Shown one piece after another: positions 31,566 through 39,856 of a DNA stretch of 64,000 bases; position 1 is the first letter of the stretch, and every line of letters starts with the position of its first letter. The position numbers and the translations under genes were made by a program. The notes beneath the pieces were generated by a model. That model was given only the letters and a program-made list of their open reading frames with translations. It searched no databases and was not told the DNA's origin. Source of the stretch: Anaerobaca sp035448545 (GTDB lineage: Bacteria > Planctomycetota > Phycisphaerae > Sedimentisphaerales > Anaerobacaceae); assembly GCA_035448545.1 (NCBI GenBank), contig DAOTJE010000012.1, positions 1 to 64,000 on the forward strand, given 5' to 3'.

Positions 31566-32494
31566 TTTCGGATTGCCGATTGCAGATTGCGGATTCGGCT
31601 CGCAGCGCGACGGCTACAAATCCGCCATCCGCCATCGACCATCCGCAGCCGCCGCGCTGTTCGCTCCATGCGAAGCTGGAGGTGGTGGCGGGCGAGGCGG
31701 CGGATTACGCGTCGTTGGCGGCGTATCACTATCGCGACGAGCGGCCGACGGCGATCAAGGCGGTGTTCGTGCTGCGGCCGAAGCGCCCGCTCGGATCGTT
31801 CGGCACACAGCCGGCGGGCGTGATCGTCTACGGGATGCCCAACCCGCGCGTGGCGCTGCGCCGTGTGGCGACGAACGGCCTGTTCGCGGGCCTCGACCGG
31901 CAGACCGAGCTGGCCCTGATCAATCGGAACGTCCGCTGCATCGCCCGCGTGATCATCGAGCCGCGCTTCCGCGGGATCGGTCTGGCGACGCGGCTGGTGC
32001 GCGAGACGCTCCTGCGAATGGACGTGCCCCTCATCGAGGCGCTGGCCGTGTGCGGGACGGTCAATCCGTTTCTCGAACGCGCGGGCATGACGGCCTTCCC
32101 GCCGCACGCCGACGCGTACCACGCCGAGCTGATCGAGGCGCTCAGCGCCGTAGGCATCGAGGCAGGGGCGAATGAGGATTCGCCGCTGCGGATTGACGCC
32201 AACGCTCTCCAGCAGCGAATCGAGACGCTGGACGGCGCGAAGGCCGCCTTCCTCGAACGCTCGATCCAACGCTTCCTCAAGAGCCACGGCAGCCGCCGGA
32301 CCATGGCGCCCGGGCTCGAACGAACGCGATACATCCTGACCCGACTGACGAACCGACCGAGGTACTACCTCTGGCGCCATCCCACGCTGGAGGTGACCTG
32401 GCCCGATGATTGCGGATTGGCGATGGCGGATTCGCCTCCGTGCGCCAACCCGCAATCCGCAATCCGAAATCCGAAATCGAGCGTGTGGAGGTAA
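31562..32494 (+). CDS. GNAT-like acetyltransferase, partner of the ABC ATPase
   Basis: A 310-aa protein. The GNAT core is RCIARVIIEPRFRGIGLATRLVRETLLRMDVPLIEALAVCGTVNPFLERAGM (acetyl-CoA motif RFRGIGLATRLV). The first 35 residues (ISDCRLQIADSA...) and the last 25 come from family B heptamer repeats read through in frame, and a family D palindrome encodes GANEDSPLR at about residue 202. So the original protein was shorter at both ends. COG2401-like by pairing with the ATPase. Confidence 0.6.
   Translation: MISDCRLQIADSARSATATNPPSAIDHPQPPRCSLHAKLEVVAGEAADYASLAAYHYRDERPTAIKAVFVLRPKRPLGSFGTQPAGVIVYGMPNPRVALRRVATNGLFAGLDRQTELALINRNVRCIARVIIEPRFRGIGLATRLVRETLLRMDVPLIEALAVCGTVNPFLERAGMTAFPPHADAYHAELIEALSAVGIEAGANEDSPLRIDANALQQRIETLDGAKAAFLERSIQRFLKSHGSRRTMAPGLERTRYILTRLTNRPRYYLWRHPTLEVTWPDDCGLAMADSPPCANPQSAIRNPKSSVWR
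31563..31645. repeat. Family B heptamer inverted arrays, in coding sequence
   Basis: The left arm (31563-31595, starting with the TGA stop of the ATPase gene) and right arm (31615-31645) flank a 20-base loop. They form the N-terminal codons of the GNAT gene. Confidence 0.6.
32164..32188. repeat. Family D palindrome in the GNAT gene
   Basis: GGGGCGAATGAGGATTCGCC-type palindrome; it is translated as GANEDSP within the GNAT protein. Confidence 0.45.
32405..32483. repeat. Family B heptamer inverted arrays
   Basis: The left arm (32405-32433, GATTGCGGATTGGCGATGG) and right arm (32449-32482) lie at the end of the GNAT gene and before the ribosome-binding site of the ParB-like gene. Confidence 0.6.
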
Positions 32495-32501
32495 CAGACA
32501 G

Positions 32502-33164
32502 ATGACGATGCAGATTCGACCGATCGCGCTGTCCCGGCTGGTGCCGCACCCGGACCACGCCAATCGCATGAGCCGGGCGGCCTTCCGCAAGCTGATCCGC
32601 CACATCCAGGCGACCGGCTGCTACGAGCCGCTGGTGGTCCGCCGGCACCCGCGCGAGCCAGGCTGCTTCCAGATCATCCACGGCCACCACCGCTTCGAGG
32701 CGCTGCGTACGCTGGGACGCGCCAAGGCCCACGCGATCGTCTGGAACGTCGACGACGAGCAGACGGACATCCTGCTGGCAACGCTGAACCGATTGACCGG
32801 CCGGGACCGGCTCGACCGCAAGCTTGCGATCCTGCGCCGCCTGCGCGACCGCCGTCCGTTGCGCGAGCTGGCGAAGTTGTTGCCCCAGACGCGCGGTCAG
32901 TTGGAGCGCTTGACCGCCGAGCGGCCCAGCGCCGCTCGCAGCCGGAGCAGGACCTACGCCTTCGCGACGCCGATGGTCTTCTTCGTCAACGACGAGCAGC
33001 AGGCGATCATCGAGAGCGCTCTGACAGCGCTGGCCGGGCAATCGCACGAACCGACCAGGGCCGCCCGGCGCGCCGCGGCGCTGACGCAGATCGCCCGTGC
33101 GGCCCACACCGGGGCGAATGGTGATTCGCCCCGACCACCCATGCAGGAAGGGGCCGGCCAATGA
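32502..33164 (+). CDS. ParB-like nuclease/partition domain protein
   Basis: A 220-aa protein starting at ATG 32502 (GGAGG upstream). The ParB N-terminal motif IRPIALSRLVPHPDHANRMSRAAFRKLIRHIQATGCYEPLVVRRHP...FQIIHGHHRFEALRTLG is clear. ParB/Srx-type domains bind nucleotide and DNA; phage and mobile-element versions are common. A family D palindrome near the C-terminus gives HTGANGDSPRPP. It overlaps the next gene (ATGA) within the module. Confidence 0.75.
   Translation: MTMQIRPIALSRLVPHPDHANRMSRAAFRKLIRHIQATGCYEPLVVRRHPREPGCFQIIHGHHRFEALRTLGRAKAHAIVWNVDDEQTDILLATLNRLTGRDRLDRKLAILRRLRDRRPLRELAKLLPQTRGQLERLTAERPSAARSRSRTYAFATPMVFFVNDEQQAIIESALTALAGQSHEPTRAARRAAALTQIARAAHTGANGDSPRPPMQEGAGQ
33111..33132. 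repeat. Family D palindrome in the ParB-like gene
   Basis: GGGGCGAATGGTGATTCGCC-type palindrome close to the gene's 3' end, translated as GANGDSP. Confidence 0.45.
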
Positions 33165-33751
33165 CGCACGAAAAACGCTTCATCCCCGGCGGCTACATCC
33201 TCTACCCCAGGCAGTTCCTCGCGCTGCTCGAAGGCACTCCGCTGCTGGATCGGGCCATCTGGACATGGCTGAATTGCCGAGCCAACCACCGAGCCACCGG
33301 CACGCGCGGGCGAATGCGTCCAGGCCAGCTTGTGACCACGCTCGACGATATCGTCGGCGCCATGCGATGGCACCATGGGTACGTCGTCAAGCAGCCGGGC
33401 CGGCACATGATCCGACGGGCGCTGGCGCGCCTGGCCGGGAGGCGCCTGATTGTCACGCGAAGGACCACGCGCGGCCTCGTCATAACCATTTGCGACTACG
33501 AGACCTATCAAAACCCCGCCTGCTACGAACGTCCGTCGTGCGACACGGCGTGCGCCGCCACGAGCGCACTCGGCGCGGCGCCCGATAGACAAGAATGGAA
33601 GAAGAAGGAGAAGAAGGGAACGGGCCACCCCTTTGCTTCTACTCGATCGGTACACAACGCGCCGCCGACGTTCGCGGAAATGAATCGCCGGCAGGCCGCC
33701 CGCGCGCTGGCCGAAGCGCAGAAGGAGTTTCTGACCGATGACGAAGCATGA
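33161..33751 (+). CDS. Phage replication protein, winged-helix (O-like)
   Basis: A 196-aa protein (MTHEKRFIPGGYILYPRQFLALLEGTPLLDRAIWTWL...). The pattern PGQLVTTLDDIVGAMRWHHGYVVKQPGRHMIRRALARLAGRRLIVTRRTTRGLVITICDYETYQ is that of phage replication initiator/DnaD-like winged-helix proteins. It overlaps ParB by 4 bases and the next gene by 14, typical of a lambda O/P-like pair. It would bind the phage origin. Confidence 0.7.
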   Translation: MTHEKRFIPGGYILYPRQFLALLEGTPLLDRAIWTWLNCRANHRATGTRGRMRPGQLVTTLDDIVGAMRWHHGYVVKQPGRHMIRRALARLAGRRLIVTRRTTRGLVITICDYETYQNPACYERPSCDTACAATSALGAAPDRQEWKKKEKKGTGHPFASTRSVHNAPPTFAEMNRRQAARALAEAQKEFLTDDEA

Positions 33752-34193
33752 GTTTGCCGATTGGTTCGCCGCCGAGGTGCAGCCGCGATGGCCGTTGTGG
33801 CAGGTCAACGGCGTCTTGCTGGCGGACTGGTACACCGCCCTGGGTCGGTACGACGCCGGGACACTGACCAAGGCCGTCCAGCAACACGCCATTCGCGACA
33901 GTCGCACGCAGCCACGCCTCAACCAGGTGCAGGCGCTGGCACGCCAGATCGCTGAGGCCGCGACGCGCCAGACGTCCGGGGTCGAACCACCGCCGGGCTG
34001 TGTGACCGCCGCCGAGTTCTGGCAGCAGGTGCGCACCACATTCGACTGGGAGCGACGGATCGCTCTGATGAAGAACCTGGCCAAGCTCGGCCCGCAGTTC
34101 CGCGATCGAGATCCGCAGGCCTACGACCGGATCATGGAGCAGCGCGCCGGGACGGCCGTCGACGAGCCGACGCCGGCGATGGCGGAGGGATGA
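33738..34193 (+). CDS. Phage helicase-loader-like protein (P-like)
   Basis: A 151-aa helical protein starting MTKHEFADWFAAEVQPRWPLWQVNGVLLADWYTALGRYDAGTLTKAVQQHAIR. The W...LADWYTALGRYDA motif fits the loader proteins that follow phage initiators (G39P/P-like). The last codon is followed by TGATTTCCGCAATC, a family B unit that supplies the stop. It closes the plus-strand module. Confidence 0.65.
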   Translation: MTKHEFADWFAAEVQPRWPLWQVNGVLLADWYTALGRYDAGTLTKAVQQHAIRDSRTQPRLNQVQALARQIAEAATRQTSGVEPPPGCVTAAEFWQQVRTTFDWERRIALMKNLAKLGPQFRDRDPQAYDRIMEQRAGTAVDEPTPAMAEG

Positions 34194-34287
34194 TTTCCGC
34201 AATCGAGCGTCCTCTTTGACAACTTCATAGAGTTTCGTTTTTCCGCTCGCCCCCGGCGTACTGCAACGTGGACCCAAGAAGGATAGA

Positions 34288-34358
34288 AATAAAACGGGCA
34301 CGGCAGTGGCGAAGCCTTTCGTCTGGTCCCTGAGCGGGGTACGCCAACGCCGTGCCCG
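34288..34358 (-). terminator. Terminator of the minus-strand membrane protein gene
   Basis: A 17-bp stem with two mismatches (arms 34295-34311 and 34342-34358) is followed on the minus strand by TTTTATTTC. The preceding 100 bases up to 34194 hold nothing else recognised. Confidence 0.6.
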
Positions 34359-34474
34359 ACTCCATCCGCAAATCATCTCGATGGCAGATTCTACCGCCGC
34401 GCGACCCGGCGACAACTGTGGAGACTACGTATTTTGCACCGTGCACGGCCGATGGGCCTCGTGGGCAGCGGCGG

Positions 34475-34792
34475 TTACGAAGGAGCTGCTGCGCCCGCTT
34501 CTTCGCGGCGGATTTGCTGGTGCCGACGGTTGCCGAGGATGATCCCCATCGGCAGCAGGACCCCATACGGAATCCAGAGCAGCCAGCGCCACGGGCTGGG
34601 CAGCATCAGCATCAGCACGAGAAAGGTCACGACCGCGACCCAGGTGACGATCGCGGCGCGGACCATGAACTGCCGCTCGCGCGGGCCGCGGGTGTTGCGA
34701 ATGCTGTAGTACGTCCCGATGGCCCCGCCCGCCAGCCCGAGCACGACGCCGAGCACGCCACCGATCCAACCACCAAGCTCGTTCGGACTCAT
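34475..34792 (-). CDS. Small membrane protein
   Basis: A 105-aa protein starting at ATG 34792 (AAAGGAG upstream): MSPNELGGWIGGVLGVVLGLAGGAIGTYYSIRNTRGPRERQFMVRAA. Three hydrophobic stretches are visible: about 8-28, 49-65 and 70-85 (WVAVVTFLVLMLMLPSPWRWLLWIPYGVLLPMGIILG). The family is not recognised. A strong terminator follows. Confidence 0.65.
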   Translation of the reverse strand: MSPNELGGWIGGVLGVVLGLAGGAIGTYYSIRNTRGPRERQFMVRAAIVTWVAVVTFLVLMLMLPSPWRWLLWIPYGVLLPMGIILGNRRHQQIRREEAGAAAPS

Positions 34793-34871
34793 GCGAATCA
34801 CTCCTTTGTCTTCTTGTACGGCGCGATGCCAAGTGTACGCGCGCCGGAATATCACCAGGGGCGCTCGGCGT

Positions 34872-35765
34872 CTATTCAAGAAGGCTGCGGACGGCGGAGG
34901 GGTGGACGCCGGCGGCGTCGGCGATCTGGCGGATCGTCGTGGTCTTCGTGGCGGCCACGCCGGCGGCGCGGAGCTTCTCGATGGCGACATCGGCATCGAT
35001 GCCGGCGTCGGCGCAGTATTGCTCCAGCGTCATGCGTCCGAAGCCGGAACCCCCGCCGCCCTGACCGCTGCCGCCCATGCCTCGGCCGCCGCCCGATCCG
35101 CCACCGCCGGGTTGGCCCGCGCCGCGTCCGTGCCCGCGATGCGCAGCGCCGATGGCGATATTGTAGAGTGCTTCCGGCGTCATACCGTTGGCCGCCGCCA
35201 GCTCGCCGACGATCGCATCGGGCGAATCGACCGCGATGTTCCGCGCCCGCAGGTTCGCCAGCATCGTATCGAGCGGGATGTCTTCGACCTGCTCGGCCAG
35301 CGCCGAAAGCGACAGCAGCTCCATGTGCGGAATCGGGGGCCGGCGGGTCGGGTCGTCCCAACTGCGCTTGATCGACTCGCCCCAGTCAACCAGCGACGAG
35401 AACGGCCGCCAGTTCGCCAGCGTGCCGACCAGCAGCACCACGCAGAGCACCAGCGACAGCGCCCACTCGGCGCGCAGGGCAAAGCCCTGGCGGACCGTAC
35501 TCTGGCAGTAGCGGACCAGACACGACCAGTTGAAAACGATATGGACGACGGCCGCGACCATGAACAGCACGCTGAACCAGATGTGCAGGGCCTGCCACTG
35601 GGCCTTGGTCAGGCCGAAGATCGTCCAGCCGGTCCAGTTGGCGATGCGTCCCGGCGGAACCACGAACAGGATCACGCCTGTGATGCACATCCCGAGGAAT
35701 GACAGGCCCGTCAGCGTCGAGACAAACGCCCGCCATTGGAAGGTCATCTTCTTGCCCTGTGCCAT
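34872..35765 (-). CDS. DUF4405 membrane protein with C-terminal helical repeat domain
   Basis: A 297-aa protein. Four transmembrane spans in the first 150 residues (FVSTLTGLSFLGMCITGVILFVVPPG, HIWFSVLFMVAAVVHIVFNW, WALSLVLCVVLLVGTL) with His in spans 2 and 3, as in DUF4405 cytochrome-b-like proteins. The C-terminus has two related helical units (MELLSLSALAEQVEDIPLDTMLANLRARNIAVDSPDAIVGELAAANGMTPEALYNI and MTLEQYCADAGIDADVAIEKLRAAGVAATKTTTIRQIADAAGVHPSAVRSLLE) joined by a Gly-rich linker. Heme binding and electron transfer are inferred. Confidence 0.75.
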   Translation of the reverse strand: MAQGKKMTFQWRAFVSTLTGLSFLGMCITGVILFVVPPGRIANWTGWTIFGLTKAQWQALHIWFSVLFMVAAVVHIVFNWSCLVRYCQSTVRQGFALRAEWALSLVLCVVLLVGTLANWRPFSSLVDWGESIKRSWDDPTRRPPIPHMELLSLSALAEQVEDIPLDTMLANLRARNIAVDSPDAIVGELAAANGMTPEALYNIAIGAAHRGHGRGAGQPGGGGSGGGRGMGGSGQGGGGSGFGRMTLEQYCADAGIDADVAIEKLRAAGVAATKTTTIRQIADAAGVHPSAVRSLLE

Positions 35766-35818
35766 TGTTGCGGCCCTCGCTTTCGATTCGTCCTGGTTCG
35801 CACGGGCGTCTCGCATGA

Positions 35819-35840
35819 GCGAATGATGATTCGCCCCTAC
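35819..35840. repeat. Family D palindrome
   Basis: GCGAATGATGATTCGCCCCTAC-type palindrome, 54 bases upstream of the DUF4405 start. Confidence 0.5.
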
Positions 35841-35868
35841 CGCAAGCGCCCCCCTGTTGTGCAAAGCC

Positions 35869-35896
35869 AGTATACCACCGCCGAGCCAGGCCGCAA
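35869..35896 (-). promoter_or_regulatory. Promoter of the DUF4405 gene
   Basis: -35 TTGCGG (35896-35891), a 16-base spacer and -10 TATACT (35874-35869), about 100 bases before ATG 35765. Confidence 0.5.
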
Positions 35897-35910
35897 GGCC
35901 CGCGACCGAT

Positions 35911-35942
35911 TGTGGATGGGCGATTGCAGATTTCGGATTCGC
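35911..35942. repeat. Family B heptamers (left arm)
   Basis: GATTGTGGATGGGCGATTGC followed by AGATTTCGGATTCGC; no clear partner arm nearby. Confidence 0.5.
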
Positions 35943-36031
35943 TTCGGCGCAAGGCGAGCGGGGACGCACACCCTGCGACGCCAGCCCCCGCCGGTAGGCC
36001 TGCCGGGGCGCGGGCGGCGTGCGACCCACAC

Positions 36032-36235
36032 CTACACCACCCGGCCGCCCGGGGCGCCTCGTTGCTCGGCGTTCCGTATGAAGTAGACGTAGAGGATCAG
36101 CAGGGTCAGCGGACCGAAGAGCAAGCCCGCCAGCAGGAAGAGAATCTGACGCGCCTGGCTGGCACCAAGCTCCAAGGCCCACTTCGCGGACAGGATCGCA
36201 CAGGTGATATTGCCCACCGCGATAGACTCGATCAT
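36032..36235 (-). CDS. Small membrane protein
   Basis: A 67-aa protein starting at ATG 36235 (AAAGGG upstream), MIESIAVGNITCAILSAKWALELGASQARQ, then one long hydrophobic stretch (ILFLLAGLLFGPLTLLILYVYFI). No family is recognised. No operon partner is evident, but it is in the same direction as the DUF4405 gene. Confidence 0.55.
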   Translation of the reverse strand: MIESIAVGNITCAILSAKWALELGASQARQILFLLAGLLFGPLTLLILYVYFIRNAEQRGAPGGRVV

Positions 36236-36455
36236 CTCGTTGCCCTTTCCTGAATCCGGCGTTGCGGGCCGTAGTCTTCCTGCAGGGGAAGGCCTGCATT
36301 CGAGCATCTGTATTCACAGTCGCCTGTCGTGGCAAGATGTTTCACCGGGGATTTCCGAACGGGCAGACGGATCCCCAGAACAGAGCCCGATGTCTCGACG
36401 GCGCTGCGCTCGGGATGAAAAAGGGAGGGGCAGTGGGCCATGCCGGCGGCGCGAT

Positions 36456-36543
36456 GCCGATTGTGGATTGGCGATGGCGGATTTCGGATTCGCTTCGGCA
36501 CGCCGGGGCCAATCCACAATCGGAAATCCGAAATCCGCAATCG
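36456..36543. repeat. Family B heptamer inverted arrays
   Basis: The left arm (36459-36491) and right arm (36510-36543) flank a loop of about 18 bases. The array is just 3' of the ABC permease gene on the minus strand. The rest of the 36236-36552 gap shows no gene. Confidence 0.65.
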
Positions 36544-36552
36544 AACGGCCGC

Positions 36553-37290
36553 TCAGGCAATCCACTTGCGACGGATGTTGCGCAGACTGACGGCGAAGAG
36601 CGCTGCACAGAACACCGCCAGGACGCCGAAGTCCAGCGCCAAGGGCATGTGAGCCGCTTGCCGGATCGCGGCGTGCAGAAGATCGACCCCGTAGGTCAGC
36701 GGCAGCGCGTACGACAGCGGGCGAAGCCAGAGCGGCAATCGCTCGATGGGGAAGAACAGGCCGCACAGGAAGAGCATCGGAAAGCGGAAGAAGTTCGAGA
36801 ACGTCTGGGCCTCGAACACCTCGCTGACCGAGACCGCGATGAACAGGCCCAGAAACGTCGAGCTGACCGCGATCAGCGCGACCGCCGGAACGAGCACCGG
36901 CCAGTTGACATCGGACAGGTCCGCCAGAAACACCGCCAGAACGACCGGCACAAAGGCGTTGGCGACGCCGAAGACGATCGCTCCGGCGGTCTTGGCCAGC
37001 ATCAACAGTTCCAGCGCAATCGGCGCCAGCAGGAGTCGCTCGAACGACCGGCCCTTCTTCTCGAATGTCACGGTGACCGCCAGAAGGCTCGTCGTGCCAA
37101 ACAGGACCGACACACCGATCAGCCCCGGCAGCAACGCCGGGATGCTGTCCAGACCCGAGCCGGAACGGATGAAAAACATGCCCGTCCAGGCCAGCGGGAA
37201 CAGCAGGCCCCAACTGATGTTCGGCGGCTTGAGGTAGTAGGTCCGCATGTCCTTGGCCAGGATGTTCCAGAAGGCAATCCACGATTTCAT
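36553..37290 (-). CDS. ABC-2 type permease
   Basis: A 245-aa protein starting MKSWIAFWNILAKDMRTYYLKPPNISWGLLFPLAWTGMFFI. Six hydrophobic segments are visible, with the ABC-2 signature ...VTFEKKGRSFERLLLAPIALELLMLAKTAGAIVFG and ...FFRFPMLFLCGLFFPIERLPLWLRPLSYALPLTYGVDLL. Its start overlaps the ATPase stop (ATGA), so the pair forms an exporter. Substrate unknown (drug, lipid or polysaccharide). Confidence 0.85.
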   Translation of the reverse strand: MKSWIAFWNILAKDMRTYYLKPPNISWGLLFPLAWTGMFFIRSGSGLDSIPALLPGLIGVSVLFGTTSLLAVTVTFEKKGRSFERLLLAPIALELLMLAKTAGAIVFGVANAFVPVVLAVFLADLSDVNWPVLVPAVALIAVSSTFLGLFIAVSVSEVFEAQTFSNFFRFPMLFLCGLFFPIERLPLWLRPLSYALPLTYGVDLLHAAIRQAAHMPLALDFGVLAVFCAALFAVSLRNIRRKWIA

Positions 37291-38273
37291 GCGCCGGCTC
37301 CCATCCTGGCCTTTTCCTTCTCCTGCTTCATCGCCCTGGCCTCGATGCCGGTGACCTGCACGAAGACCTCCTCGAGCGACGGGCGCACCCGCCGGGCCTC
37401 GAACACCTCGGCGCCCCTGTCTTCGATGGCTCGCAGCAGCGGGCCGACGCGGACCGGCTCGGGCGACTCGACGCGAATGTCGGTCGCCGACAGCGCGCGG
37501 CATTGAAGAGAACCGAACTCGGGCGCGATGGCGTCGCACAGGGCCGGCGCGTCGCCCGAGACGGCCAACTGCACGACGTAGCGTCCCTCCGTCTGCCGCA
37601 TCAGCGATTCGATGGTGTCGATGCGCACGATGCGCCCGGAAACGAGGAAGGCGATGCGCCGACAGAGCCGCTCGGCCTCTTCGATGTAATGCGTGGTCAG
37701 GAAGATCGTGGTCCCGCCGGCGTTCAGATCGGCGATAAGCTGGCGAATCGCGCGGGCACTGGCGACGTCAATGCCGGTGGTCGGCTCGTCGAGGAACAGG
37801 ATCGCCGGCCGGTGGATGATCCCGGCGGCGATGGTGAGCTTGCGTTTCATGCCCTTGGAGTAGCCGGCGAACTTGCGGCCGGCGGCGTCGGCCAGGCCGA
37901 ACCGCTCCAGCAGTTCGCTCGCGCGGCTCCGCCGGTCGCGCCGGCTCATCCCATAGAGCGCCCCGCAGAAGCACAGGTTGTCGAAGCCGGTCAGCTCGGG
38001 ATACAGGTTGCTGTCGTCCGGCACGATGCCCATCAGGTGCTGGGCGGCCTTCGGATCGTGCGTACAGTCGACGCCCCCGATGCGGATCGTGCCGGCATCG
38101 GGACGCGCCAGGCCGGTCAGCATGTTGATCGTCGTGGTCTTGCCCGCGCCGTTGGGTCCGAGAAAGCCGAACAGCTCGCCCGCCTCGACACGGAATGTCA
38201 CAGACTCGACGGCGACGACGTCGCCAAACCGTTTGGCCAGTCCGATCGCCTGGATTGCCTCAGCCGTGTTCAT
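37287..38273 (-). CDS. ABC transporter ATP-binding protein
   Basis: A 328-aa protein. Walker A GPNGAGKT, Q-loop PDDSNLYPELT, signature YSKGM, Walker B ILFLDEP and H-loop TTHYIEEAERL are all present; the C-terminal 110 residues form the DUF4162-like domain typical of ABC-2 exporters. It powers the permease encoded immediately downstream. Confidence 0.9.
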   Translation of the reverse strand: MNTAEAIQAIGLAKRFGDVVAVESVTFRVEAGELFGFLGPNGAGKTTTINMLTGLARPDAGTIRIGGVDCTHDPKAAQHLMGIVPDDSNLYPELTGFDNLCFCGALYGMSRRDRRSRASELLERFGLADAAGRKFAGYSKGMKRKLTIAAGIIHRPAILFLDEPTTGIDVASARAIRQLIADLNAGGTTIFLTTHYIEEAERLCRRIAFLVSGRIVRIDTIESLMRQTEGRYVVQLAVSGDAPALCDAIAPEFGSLQCRALSATDIRVESPEPVRVGPLLRAIEDRGAEVFEARRVRPSLEEVFVQVTGIEARAMKQEKEKARMGAGA

Positions 38274-38548
38274 GTCGCCACCTTATCGCATCCGGCAGGG
38301 TTCGCCAAGGACCTTCCGCGCGGGCGTCGCGTTGGTGCCTGTGCCGCTTGCACGGCCCCCTGCGTCGTTCGGCCGCCGCGTCGCCCATCCCCCAGGCTAC
38401 GCCTGGAGGCTGCCACGCGCTTGCCCGGATCGCGTTGCCGGCAAATTGACGCGTGCGTAGAATGGGGCATGGTGACTACCTTCTCGAACGGTCGCAGCGC
38501 GGCGTGGCGGCGCAGGGCCGGACGGGTGCAGCAGGAAAAGGACGTAAC

Positions 38549-38890
38549 GTGGAAGACGAGTTTTGGGGGCAGATGACGGACCCTTCGGCGGGGGCGTGGC
38601 ACACCGGGCCGTGCGGCGATACGATGGAGTTCTACCTCGTGATCGAGGGCGATGCGATCCGCACGGCGCGCTACCACACCGACGGCTGCGAGTTCACGCG
38701 GCAGTGCGGCCGGACCGTCGCGCGGTACGTGCAGGGCAAACCGCTGCGCGATGCCCTGTCGATCAGCGTCAGGCACGTCCTCGACGAATTGCCCGACCTG
38801 CCCGACGCCCATCGCCACTGTGCGGTCCTGGCGGTGATGACGTTCTACAAGGCCATCGGCCAGCTCTGGCTCGAACAGGCCCGCTCCTGA
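38549..38890 (+). CDS. NifU-like iron-sulfur scaffold protein
   Basis: A 113-aa protein; GTG start 38549 (AAAGGA upstream) gives MEDEFWGQMTDPSAG. The NifU/IscU N-terminal signature is present: Cys22 in GPCGDTMEFYL, Cys47 in DGCEF and Cys91 in AHRHC, with the characteristic spacing. Such proteins assemble transient Fe-S clusters. The extra CEFTRQC pair adds Cys53. No cysteine desulfurase is nearby. Confidence 0.8.
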   Translation: MEDEFWGQMTDPSAGAWHTGPCGDTMEFYLVIEGDAIRTARYHTDGCEFTRQCGRTVARYVQGKPLRDALSISVRHVLDELPDLPDAHRHCAVLAVMTFYKAIGQLWLEQARS

Positions 38891-38892
38891 GC

Positions 38893-38936
38893 CTGCGAAT
38901 CCGCCGTCCGCAATCGGCGATCCGAAATCGGCAACG
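38893..38936. repeat. Family B heptamers (right-arm type)
   Basis: GAATCCGCCGTCCGCAATC and related units fill the 48-base gap between the convergent NifU-like and SYLF genes. Confidence 0.5.
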
Positions 38937-38938
38937 GA

Positions 38939-39514
38939 TCACGGGATGACGGTGGGGGTTTCGTCGCGCAGGATGAAGGCGGGTTCGTACTGGAACTTCT
39001 GTCCGCCGACGGAGGCATCGACCATGAGCCCCTGGTCGGGTACGACGAAGATGGCGACGCCGAACTGATAGTCGGTGCGGCTGGCCGAGCCGGAGTTCAA
39101 CGCCACCGCGGTGACCTGCGCCGCCAGCGTGAAGTCCTCCATCGTGAAGCGGTCGAACGCCGCCTTGTCCTGGAAGAAGATCACCTCGCGGAAGTACTGC
39201 CCGCCGAAGGAGAAGCCCAGGCTCGCCTGCGACATGCTGCAATAGCCCACCCGCACGCCGCCGACGAAGACCTCGCCCCGCCCGTAGGCGCCGCCGACGA
39301 GCACCGCCCCTTTCGTGACCTTGGGCAGCACCGCGTAGCCGTAGGAGCGGTCGAAGTACGCCTGGATCGTCGGGTCGCGCAGCTTGAACAACGAGACCGC
39401 CTCCTCGACCTGCATCGAGAGCAGGTCGCGCGACGCCACCGATTCGGGCCTCGTCGCGCAGCCGACGCCCGCGCCTGCCACCACCACCAACAGGACCGCC
39501 AATGCCGCCTTCAT
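38939..39514 (-). CDS. SYLF-domain lipoprotein (YSC84-like)
   Basis: A 191-aa protein with GGAGAAC upstream of ATG 39514. Lipoprotein signal MKAALAVLLVVVAGAGVGC (Cys19). The SYLF/YSC84 motif: FDRSYGYAVLPKVTKGAVLVGGAYGRGEVFVGG...YCSMSQASLGFSFGGQYFREVIFF and FGVAIFVVPDQGLMVDASVGGQKFQY. These proteins bind phosphoinositides in eukaryotes; in bacteria the role is unknown. Confidence 0.85.
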   Translation of the reverse strand: MKAALAVLLVVVAGAGVGCATRPESVASRDLLSMQVEEAVSLFKLRDPTIQAYFDRSYGYAVLPKVTKGAVLVGGAYGRGEVFVGGVRVGYCSMSQASLGFSFGGQYFREVIFFQDKAAFDRFTMEDFTLAAQVTAVALNSGSASRTDYQFGVAIFVVPDQGLMVDASVGGQKFQYEPAFILRDETPTVIP

Positions 39515-39669
39515 AATCCGTTCTCCTTCGGGTCAGTCATCCGTGCTTTGGATCGTGTGCGATGCACGGGCAGCGCCTGCCGCCATCGACCCGTGCAGCT
39601 TACCGCAGCCGGGGCGCTTCGACAATACGCCAACGAAAATATCCCACTCCGGCACAATCTGAGGCATTA

Positions 39670-39817
39670 TTGTCATTTCGACCGGAGCCTTGCCGCGGGC
39701 GAAGGCGCAGTGGAGAAATCCGGCCACGAAGAGAACGCGCTTCCGGTCTATGGCCCGATCCCTTCGGCAGGCGCAGGGCAGGCTCCTCGACTCCGCGTTG
39801 CTCCGCTCGGGATGACA
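39670..39817 (+). repeat. Family A inverted-arm repeat (full copy, empty)
   Basis: TGTCATTTCGACCGGAGCC ... GGAGAAATCCGGCC at the left and GGCTCCTCGACTCC...GCTCGGGATGACA at the right, with a middle region of about 55 bases and no gene. This is the template for comparison with the gene-bearing copies at 14646 and 17224. It lies in the 760-base gap 39515-40274, which otherwise holds only repeats. Confidence 0.65.
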
Positions 39818-39856
39818 GAAGGCGACGCGGCTGCCACACGGGGCGGCGTGGCGGGC

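Noticed and set aside
36262..37506. A 414-codon plus-strand frame
   Set aside because: Antisense to the ABC permease and partly made of heptamer repeats.
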